Shown here: in pieces, positions 57,685 through 64,000 of the stretch
How the letters are laid out: every line of letters begins with the position of its first letter
Numbering within the stretch: position 1 is the stretch's first letter
From: Acinetobacter sp. HY1485
GTDB taxonomy: Bacteria > Pseudomonadota > Gammaproteobacteria > Pseudomonadales > Moraxellaceae
Direction: 5' to 3'
DNA length: 64,000 bases
NCBI RefSeq assembly: GCF_027568475.1
Contig: NZ_JANKZG010000001.1
Coordinates: 62,001-126,000 of the forward strand
Made by a program: the position numbers and the translations under genes
Notes under the pieces: generated by a model
The model's input: only the letters and a program-made list of their open reading frames with translations
Told to the model about the DNA's origin: nothing
Database searches by the model: none

Positions 57685-58467
57685 ATGAAAAAATTTGTGA
57701 TCAGTTTGATTAATGAGAAGCAAAGACGTTCACATATTGTGCGTGAATTTACGCAGAAAAATGTAGAGTTTGATTTTTTTGATGCAATTGATTGTTCTCA
57801 AATCCATGAACAATTAGAAAAACTACAACTTTCAAAAGTTCCAACAGAGTTAAGACCCGCAGAAATTGCCTGTTTATTAAGCCACTTAATTCTTATTCAA
57901 AAATGTGTTGATGAAAATTTAGACTATATTTGTATTTTTGAAGACGATATCCATTTAAGTAAAGACATTAAGCAAGTCTTAGAGCATGGATTTCAGCAAT
58001 ACCATATTGTAAAATTAGAGGCGTTTTACCCTAAAGTTATCGTTAAAAAAGCAGCCCAATCTTATATGGGTCATCATGCTTTACATCGTTTATGTTCTAA
58101 ACACTTAGGTTGTGGTGGTTATATAGTATCGCAAGCAGGTGCTTTAATTATTTTGGAACAGATCAGAAAAGCCGAAAAATTAATACCGATTGATCATTTT
58201 ATCTTTAATTATTTTGTACAAGAGCAACGCTTGGAAGTATCACAAATATTACCTGCGGTTTGCATTCAAGATCATATCTTAATGCACAATCATGAGAACT
58301 TTCCAAGTGCATTAGAGGCTCAAAGAAGAGAACGTAAAAACTACCAGCCTAAACAAAGCACAAAAAAGACATTGTGGACGAAAATAAAAAATGAAACATA
58401 TCGTCTTCAAGAAAAAATAACTTTATATGTTTTAGGAAAGAAAAAAGTCACTGTAAAATTTAAATAA
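57685..58467 (+). CDS. glycosyltransferase family 25 (LPS-type) protein
   Basis: A 260-residue GT25 enzyme. MKKFVISLINEKQRRSHI is the family start; RPAEIACLLSHLILIQKCV and IFEDDIHLS (with the acidic metal-binding triad) follow, then GGYIVSQAGALIIL. It probably adds galactose or another sugar to LPS or a surface glycan. It is more AT-rich than neighbours and stands alone among biosynthetic genes. No SD is evident before the ATG. Confidence 0.85.
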   Translation: MKKFVISLINEKQRRSHIVREFTQKNVEFDFFDAIDCSQIHEQLEKLQLSKVPTELRPAEIACLLSHLILIQKCVDENLDYICIFEDDIHLSKDIKQVLEHGFQQYHIVKLEAFYPKVIVKKAAQSYMGHHALHRLCSKHLGCGGYIVSQAGALIILEQIRKAEKLIPIDHFIFNYFVQEQRLEVSQILPAVCIQDHILMHNHENFPSALEAQRRERKNYQPKQSTKKTLWTKIKNETYRLQEKITLYVLGKKKVTVKFK

Positions 58468-58491
58468 AAGGCTCAAGAAAAATCTTGAGCC
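58466..58491 (-). terminator. terminator of the alpha/beta hydrolase gene
   Basis: GGCTCAAGA-AAAA-TCTTGAGCC, a perfect 9-bp stem; on the minus strand it is followed by TTTTATTT. Confidence 0.85.
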
Positions 58492-58497
58492 AAGGTT

Positions 58498-59121
58498 TTA
58501 CATGGTAAAAAAGCGTGAAATTGTCACGCGCATTTGCTTGAGATAACCTGTAAAAAAGTGATTTGCCCCTGGAAAAACAGTAATGGCATGTTTTTGTGGT
58601 TGTGCCCATTTAATTGCATCAGACAGTAACGTCACTTCATCTGCTTCACCATGAATCAGTAAAATATCGCCTTTTAGATCTGGTGTTACATAATGGCGTA
58701 AGCCTTGTACGGTTGCGGTAGGTAAACCACAAAGCACCATTTGTAATGGACGGTCTGTAAGTGCATCATATGCTTTTGCCATAACATGTGCACCAAAACT
58801 AAAGCCTGCTGCATAAAACGGTAGGTCTGGATGTTGGCTACGTGCGTATTCAATGACAGCTAAAATATCATCAGTTTCGCCAAAACCTTCGTTATGTATG
58901 CCTTCACTTTGTCCAGCACCACGAAAGAAGGGACGATAAACCACGCAACCACGTTCTGCTAAAATAGTCGCTAACAGTGCAGGTACCTTATGATGAGGTG
59001 TACCGCCTTGTAAAGGATGTGGATGACAAACAATGGCAAATCCTTTTGGCTTATCTTGAGGTACATCTACGACAACTTCAATCTTTCCGACAGGTCCATT
59101 GAGAAATATTGTATTTGACAT
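58498..59121 (-). CDS. alpha/beta hydrolase
   Basis: A 207-residue cytoplasmic hydrolase. The nucleophile elbow is AGFSFGAHV, and the triad is completed by Asp in HGEADEV and His in GANHFF. CHPHPLQGGTPHHKV near the N terminus is shared with the YfhR/DUF-type small hydrolases. Substrate is unknown. Confidence 0.82.
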   Translation of the reverse strand: MSNTIFLNGPVGKIEVVVDVPQDKPKGFAIVCHPHPLQGGTPHHKVPALLATILAERGCVVYRPFFRGAGQSEGIHNEGFGETDDILAVIEYARSQHPDLPFYAAGFSFGAHVMAKAYDALTDRPLQMVLCGLPTATVQGLRHYVTPDLKGDILLIHGEADEVTLLSDAIKWAQPQKHAITVFPGANHFFTGYLKQMRVTISRFFTM

Positions 59122-59245
59122 ATTTTACGTAATTTTTAAAAAACAGAACCTATATTTTACCGATAACTATCATTAAAAACACAAATTGGCGTTAAAAATT
59201 ACAGACTGATATAGTGATATGATTAGAAAATGAATAAGGTTTGTA

Positions 59246-60004
59246 ATGTTAGCTTTAATTTCACCTGCAAAAACACTAGATTACACATCAGCATTACCAA
59301 CAGACCAATACACTCAGCCCCGTTTGCTAGAGCAATCTGAGCAATTGATTGAAGTTTGTCGTCAGCTTTCTGTAACACAAGTTGCAAGTTTAATGAGTGT
59401 AAGTGAAAAAATTGCACAGTTAAACGTGGCACGTTTTCAAGATTGGACACCTGAATTTGATTTTTCAAATGCACGCCAAGCGTTATTTGCTTTTAAAGGC
59501 GATGTATATACAGGTTTAGACGCTTACAGCTTACAAAACATAGAGTTTGCACAACAGCATGTGCGTATGTTGTCGGGTTTATATGGACTTCTTAGACCTT
59601 TAGATTTAATGATGCCTTATCGTTTAGAGATGGGTACTAAGTTAAACAATCATATAGGAACTAATTTATATAGTTTTTGGGGCGATCAAATTACAGATTT
59701 AATTAATCAAGATTTAAAGCAAACAGACAGCCAAATTTTAGTGAACTTGGCATCTAATGAGTATTATAAAGCAGTGAATGAGAAAAAAATTAATGCTGAA
59801 ATTGTACAGCCTGTATTTTTAGACCGTAAAGGGGATGAGTATAAAACGATTAGCTTTTATGCTAAAAAAGCTCGTGGTTTTATGACACGCTTTATTGTTG
59901 AAAATAAATTAAATACGGTAGAACAACTTAAAGACTTCAATACCGAAGGTTACTATTTTGATAGCACCAACGGTAAAGAACTCATTTTTAAAAGAGAAAA
60001 CTAA
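59246..60004 (+). CDS. yaaA: YaaA peroxide-stress protein
   Basis: A 252-residue DUF328-family protein starting [13 protein letters not shown], with [14 protein letters not shown] and [23 protein letters not shown]. In E. coli YaaA limits free iron and Fenton damage during peroxide stress. AAGG precedes the ATG. It overlaps convergent phrB by four bases. Confidence 0.9.
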   Translation: MLALISPAKTLDYTSALPTDQYTQPRLLEQSEQLIEVCRQLSVTQVASLMSVSEKIAQLNVARFQDWTPEFDFSNARQALFAFKGDVYTGLDAYSLQNIEFAQQHVRMLSGLYGLLRPLDLMMPYRLEMGTKLNNHIGTNLYSFWGDQITDLINQDLKQTDSQILVNLASNEYYKAVNEKKINAEIVQPVFLDRKGDEYKTISFYAKKARGFMTRFIVENKLNTVEQLKDFNTEGYYFDSTNGKELIFKREN

Positions 60005-61377
60005 AGACTTTTAAATGCTTCAAGCGCACGTTGGCGGGTCTTTTTAAGGTCGCATATTGGTTTAGGGTAATCTAAATGCGCATTGGCATTTTTAGAATAT
60101 GGATCATGAATTTGTTTTTCATCAAGTTGTTTAAGCTCAGGAATCCATTTTTTAATATAGTCACCTTTCGGATCAAAACGCTCCGATTGTGTGATGGGAT
60201 TAAAAATTCTAAAGTAAGGCACTGAGTCTGTCCCTGTAGAGGCAGACCATTGCCATCCACCATTATTGGCAGCTAAATCACCATCAATAAGATGTTGCAT
60301 AAAAAACTGTTCGCCTTTACGCCAATCTACTAATAAGTTTTTAGTTAAAAACATCGCACAGATCATGCGTACACGGTTATGCATCCAACCTGTACTCAAG
60401 AGTTGACGCATGCCTGCATCTACAATCGGGATGCCTGTTTGACCTTCTGACCATGCTTTAAAGTCTTTTTCGTTATTTTCCCATTTTAGTTTTTTGGTTT
60501 CATCTTTAAATGGAAGATGTTTAGACACTTTAGGAAAATCATATAAAACATGTTGATAAAATTCACGCCACAATAGCTCATCTAACCAAGTTTGCTCGCC
60601 ATCATGTTTGAAGTGCATTTGCCCATCATAAGGTGCAAACAACGCATTTAAACATTGACGAGCAGACAAAATACCAATATTCAAATACGCCGAAAGCTGA
60701 CTTGTACCTGCATATGCAGGAAAATCACGTTCTTTGTTGTAGTCTTTGACATCATCTTGAATAAATGTATTTAAAAGTTGGTGGGCATGTTCTTCGGTGA
60801 CATTCCAATGGGCTTGCTTGTGCTGATAATCTTTTTGATCAAGCGCATCCGACTGAATATGACAGTCTATTTTTGCTTGCTTTTCTATGCTTGGATAGCA
60901 ACTTGGCACATCGTGATGCAGGCGTTCGTAACATGCTTTTTTAAATGGGGTAAATACTTTGTAAGGTTCGTTAGATTTATTACGGATACTTTTAACAGGG
61001 AACAAGGTTCTGTCTTGAAACAGTTTTAGGTTTTTAACTGCTTGGTCACGCTGTTGTTCGTGAATACCCAATTCTGCATTGGCATAAATATGCTCAATAT
61101 CTAATTCTTTAGTGAGTTGTTCTAAGTAGTGTGGAATGTCTTGCCATTCATCAATTTTTTTAATGATAAGCGGAATATTTTTTTGTGCAAGTGAGTCTTT
61201 TAAACTTTCAAGTTGACGTAAATAAAAGTCAATTTTGATAGGTGCATCATTATGCTGTTGCCATTGTTTAGGAGAAAGTGCCACAAATGCAATACATTGA
61301 CCTGCTTGCGTTGCATGCCATAAAGCGGAATTGTCTTGAATACGGAGGTCTTGGCGAAACCACATGAGTTGGGTCAT
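60001..61377 (-). CDS. phrB: deoxyribodipyrimidine photolyase
   Basis: A light-driven enzyme that repairs cyclobutane pyrimidine dimers. It is 458 residues. N-terminal antenna domain starts [16 protein letters not shown]. The FAD domain has [26 protein letters not shown] and [21 protein letters not shown]. Class I CPD photolyase is the closest type. Confidence 0.93.
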   Translation of the reverse strand: MTQLMWFRQDLRIQDNSALWHATQAGQCIAFVALSPKQWQQHNDAPIKIDFYLRQLESLKDSLAQKNIPLIIKKIDEWQDIPHYLEQLTKELDIEHIYANAELGIHEQQRDQAVKNLKLFQDRTLFPVKSIRNKSNEPYKVFTPFKKACYERLHHDVPSCYPSIEKQAKIDCHIQSDALDQKDYQHKQAHWNVTEEHAHQLLNTFIQDDVKDYNKERDFPAYAGTSQLSAYLNIGILSARQCLNALFAPYDGQMHFKHDGEQTWLDELLWREFYQHVLYDFPKVSKHLPFKDETKKLKWENNEKDFKAWSEGQTGIPIVDAGMRQLLSTGWMHNRVRMICAMFLTKNLLVDWRKGEQFFMQHLIDGDLAANNGGWQWSASTGTDSVPYFRIFNPITQSERFDPKGDYIKKWIPELKQLDEKQIHDPYSKNANAHLDYPKPICDLKKTRQRALEAFKSL

Positions 61378-61406
61378 GTTAAATCCCTAATTTTTTTTAT
61401 TATAAT

Positions 61407-61435
61407 AAAAAAAGGGTAAGGCCTAAACCTTACCC
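61407..61435 (-). terminator. terminator of the slyD gene
   Basis: GGGTAAGG-CCTAAA-CCTTACCC (61414-61435), followed on the minus strand by TTTTTTTATT. Confidence 0.9.
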
Positions 61436-61444
61436 TCTTTGGAA

Positions 61445-61930
61445 TTAGTGGTGATGACCACCAGCACCGTGTACGTGACCGTGCTCTAATTCTTCTTCTG
61501 TTGCATCACGTACTTCTGTGATTTCAACATCAAATGTTAAATCTTGACCAGCAAGTGGGAAGTTAGCATCAACAAGTACGTTGTCGCCTTCAACCGCTTT
61601 AACAGTAACGATTTGTACACCGTCATCTGTTTGTGCTTGGAATTGCATGCCTGCTTCGATGTTTTCTACACCTTGGAACATTTGCTTAGGTACTTCTTGT
61701 ACAAGGTCAGCGTTGTATTCGCCATAACCTTCAGCAGCAGGTACAGTTACAGTGAACTTATCACCTACTTTTTTACCAAGAAGTTGTTTTTCTAAACCAG
61801 GAATAATGTTGCCTGCACCTTGCAAATATGCAAGTGGTTGACCTTCTTGAGATTGGTCAAGCGTTTCACCTTCTGCATTTGTTAGCGTGTAGTGAAATTT
61901 AACTACGTGGTTATTTGCAATAGCAGTCAT
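61445..61930 (-). CDS. slyD: SlyD-type FKBP peptidyl-prolyl isomerase
   Basis: A 161-residue FKBP isomerase with an inserted flap domain (IF), as in SlyD: VVKFHYTLTNAEGETLDQS, IIPGLEKQLLGKKVGDKF, and a C-terminal metal-binding His-rich tail (HGHVHGAGGHHH) that is shorter than that of E. coli SlyD. It assists folding and can bind nickel. Confidence 0.9.
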   Translation of the reverse strand: MTAIANNHVVKFHYTLTNAEGETLDQSQEGQPLAYLQGAGNIIPGLEKQLLGKKVGDKFTVTVPAAEGYGEYNADLVQEVPKQMFQGVENIEAGMQFQAQTDDGVQIVTVKAVEGDNVLVDANFPLAGQDLTFDVEITEVRDATEEELEHGHVHGAGGHHH

Positions 61931-62016
61931 GTTATATACCTATTTTGGTGTATGTTTAAAAGTACATGGGGTGTACCAAAACAATTTCAATGTTTTGGTG
62001 GTTAAATATTGTACAC

Positions 62017-63306
62017 CTAGTAAAGTTTAATCTTTGGACCCACTTTTCTTGTCACAAAATCTTTAGTGGCAAGTAAGCCTGCTTGGGTATAGCCATGAAT
62101 ATGTGCCTGATGGATGCGATACAATGACGCATACATTGAACGGGCAAGTAATCCATGGACTTTGACTTGTCCTAAAATTTCGCCAATCGCTTTTTTCTGA
62201 CTTAACGACACTAAAGAACCTTTATCTGTAAAGTTAAACATGGGCAGTTGTCCGCCACGTAAACGAATAGGGAGAGCATTGGCTAAAAACGTGGCTTGTT
62301 GGCTTGCTACTTGTGCACGTGGTCCTAAAGGTGGTTGTTTGGCTTCAGGTTGGCAATGTGCACAATCGCCAATCGCAAAAATATTAGGATCGGTAAGGGT
62401 TTGTAATGTTGCATAGACTTTTAAGCGGTTAATACGGTCACGCTCAAACCCTTCTAACTGTTCTAAAACAGCAGGGGCTTTTACGCCTGCTGCCCACACG
62501 GTTAAGTCTGATGCAATAGAGGTGCCATCTGCAAAATGGATACTTTTTTCATCTACACAATTAACTTTATGATGGGTTAAAACCGTAATTCCCATTTGCT
62601 CAAGGGTTTTTTGTGTTTGTGCCGAAATAGATTCGGACAAGGCAGGTAGAATACGTGGTGATGCTTCGATCACTGTGATTTTTACCAATTCAGGATTAAT
62701 ACGGTTTAAACCATATTGATGAAAGTTTTCTTTTGCATCAATAAGTTCTGCTGCAAGTTCAACCCCTGTTGCGCCTGCACCAATCACTGCAATATTGAGT
62801 GCATCCATATGGCTAGAATTTTGCGCATCTAAATATAAATGGAACAAATCTTGTTGGAATACTTCTGCTTGTTCACGGTTATCTAAAAAGTAGCAGTTAT
62901 CACGCACACCTTGTGTACCAAAGTCATTACAGCGTGAGCCAATTGCCATCACAAGCGTATCGTATTCAAGCGTTGCAACGTGGTCGTGGTAGTATTTTTC
63001 GGAAAGTTGAGGAGAGCGAATGGCAATGGTTTTTGCATTGCGATCTAAACTTTCAAAATTACCAAGCACAAATTGATAATGATGTTTTTTGGCATGTGCA
63101 AAGTAATTGGTTTCTTCTGCATGCGGGTTAAGTGTTCCTGCTGCAATTTCGTGAAGAAGAGGTTTCCAAATATGGGAGAGAGCACGATCAACAAGGGTAA
63201 TCTGCGCTTTTTTGTGTTTGCCTAATGTGTTGCCTAGCTGTGTGGCAAGCTCTAACCCACCAGCACCGCCACCCACAATTACAATACGATGTAACGCGTT
63301 ACTCAT
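62017..63306 (-). CDS. ndh: type II NADH dehydrogenase
   Basis: A 429-residue, non-proton-pumping NADH:quinone oxidoreductase on the inner face of the membrane. The FAD site is IVGGGAGGLELATQLG and the NADH site is VIGAGATGVELAAELI; IFAIGDCAHC completes the FAD region. The C-terminal ~40 residues have an amphipathic look for membrane association. Confidence 0.92.
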   Translation of the reverse strand: MSNALHRIVIVGGGAGGLELATQLGNTLGKHKKAQITLVDRALSHIWKPLLHEIAAGTLNPHAEETNYFAHAKKHHYQFVLGNFESLDRNAKTIAIRSPQLSEKYYHDHVATLEYDTLVMAIGSRCNDFGTQGVRDNCYFLDNREQAEVFQQDLFHLYLDAQNSSHMDALNIAVIGAGATGVELAAELIDAKENFHQYGLNRINPELVKITVIEASPRILPALSESISAQTQKTLEQMGITVLTHHKVNCVDEKSIHFADGTSIASDLTVWAAGVKAPAVLEQLEGFERDRINRLKVYATLQTLTDPNIFAIGDCAHCQPEAKQPPLGPRAQVASQQATFLANALPIRLRGGQLPMFNFTDKGSLVSLSQKKAIGEILGQVKVHGLLARSMYASLYRIHQAHIHGYTQAGLLATKDFVTRKVGPKIKLY

Positions 63307-63378
63307 GTAATTTGCCTATATAAAAAGCGAAAGATTTAATATGCCATTTTTTTTAGGCAGTTACATGAGACTTAGGTA

Positions 63379-64000
63379 TTAATTGATTGGATAAACAACA
63401 GCTTCGGCAGTTTTTTTGGTAAAAAATGAACAAATCCATGTCAATAGACGTTCGAAAATATTGGCTTGTTCAATTTGTACGTGGGTTGCTATTGGAAACT
63501 CATCAATGACTTGGTCATTTTGTGTCACTTTGACTTGAGCAAGTTGCATGTTTTGATTAAGTGGCGCAGTTAAATTTTGCTTTAATAACGTGATGTTTAA
63601 GCGAGTTTGGCTTTGTGTAAGCGGTGCAATCGGTAGTTGCCCTGAACTGTTGTTAAACTGACGCATATCAATGGGTGCAATTTGATTATATAGCGATGTG
63701 GTCATGACTTTGGCTTGAGGTGAGATAAGTTTAAAATTCTCTTGTTTGCCTGTAAGTACAGGTAAAAGTGCAATTGGTTGATTAGCTTTAATTGCAACCT
63801 CATCACGTGTGTAGTTGTATGCCATATTCATCAGTTCATAAGCAACTTCTGCACGTTTAACAGCACTTTTTGTTCCCATCACAACCACAATTAAGCGTCT
63901 TTGTGGTAAATCAGGATTAGCACTTGGGCGTAATGCAGTTAGTGCTAAATTATAACCTGCTGCAGCTGTAAAACCTGTTTTTAGTCCATCAACGGTTGCA
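63379..64000 (-). CDS. D-alanyl-D-alanine carboxypeptidase, 3' part (5' end outside window)
   Basis: The last ~207 residues of a DacA/DacC-type low-molecular-weight PBP. The frame is open to the window edge, and VDGLKTGFTAAAGYNL holds the KTG motif of the penicilloyl site. A beta-rich domain follows, ending with a membrane-anchoring helix (FERLLTWICSFF) near the C terminus. The MVVMGTK Met at 63888 is internal, not a start. SxxK and SxN lie beyond the window. Confidence 0.85.
   Translation of the reverse strand, partial: ATVDGLKTGFTAAAGYNLALTALRPSANPDLPQRRLIVVVMGTKSAVKRAEVAYELMNMAYNYTRDEVAIKANQPIALLPVLTGKQENFKLISPQAKVMTTSLYNQIAPIDMRQFNNSSGQLPIAPLTQSQTRLNITLLKQNLTAPLNQNMQLAQVKVTQNDQVIDEFPIATHVQIEQANIFERLLTWICSFFTKKTAEAVVYPIN

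Noticed and set aside
59122..59245. OxyR site before yaaA
   Set aside because: ATAG and CTAT fragments are present but the spacing does not fit the four-box OxyR consensus.

Overview
This window looks like a chromosomal segment of an AT-rich gammaproteobacterium of the Moraxellaceae, most likely Acinetobacter or a close relative. The evidence is gene content: a membrane-bound PQQ glucose dehydrogenase, a betI-betB-betA operon divergent from a BCCT transporter, a fused prephenate dehydrogenase/EPSP synthase after pheA, a stand-alone RsxB-type ferredoxin followed by nth, a short MaeB-type malic enzyme and a Nudix-ThiE fusion. The species cannot be fixed by eye. There is no phage, transposase, CRISPR array or rRNA operon in the window. 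The most accessory-looking parts are the left end (surface polysaccharide) and a few orphan genes.

Layout. 1-5.1 kb: the end of a capsule-type locus, with an unplaced C-terminal fragment, a very AT-rich putative glycosyltransferase-like protein, and KpsC and KpsS, which build the poly-Kdo linker of ABC-exported capsules. 5.1-12.3 kb: glucose dehydrogenase (minus strand), then a copper module. In that module a small CopZ-like chaperone and the CopA ATPase diverge from two MerR-type promoters with 19-bp spacers. cueR overlaps copA, and an aromatic aminotransferase overlaps cueR. 12.3-18.5 kb: glycine betaine synthesis (betIBA) and choline uptake (betT) around a perfect 20-bp BetI-like palindrome. 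18.5-25.1 kb: DoxX, an MHS-family transporter, tRNA-Ser(TGA), pdxB, epmA, cca and malic enzyme. 25.2-31 kb, minus strand: a GGDEF/EAL protein with a degenerate GGDEF site, rsmE, a membrane acyltransferase-like protein and lipA. 31.1-34 kb: a complete polar amino acid (probably cysteine) ABC importer.

34.1-38.1 kb: a broken methyltransferase gene, a lone cysteine desulfurase, sthA and a FeeM/GNAT-like acyltransferase. 38.1-45.5 kb: rsmD, mrdA (PBP2 with a Pro-Thr repeat tail), a DUF445 protein, adk, a small membrane protein, an array of about 16 octamers, nth, rsxB and fpr. 45.6-53.2 kb: trmO, a GspE-type ATPase, a 52-residue HemP gene with a Fur box, the Nudix-ThiE fusion, mrcB (PBP1b) coupled to a probable LpoP activator lipoprotein, nadK and a YeaC-like gene. 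53.2-64 kb: ybiB, pheA, tyrA-aroA, an orphan GT25 glycosyltransferase, an alpha/beta hydrolase, yaaA, phrB, slyD, ndh and the 3' part of a D-Ala-D-Ala carboxypeptidase gene cut by the window edge.

Most of the window is housekeeping. The parts most worth a second look are the divergent copper promoters and the coupled copA-cueR-aminotransferase operon, the cca ribosome site buried in the maeB terminator, the Fur-controlled hemP, the PBP1b-LpoP pair, the KpsC/KpsS capsule genes, the FeeM-like protein and the two short tandem repeats. I found no convincing wholly new multi-gene system.
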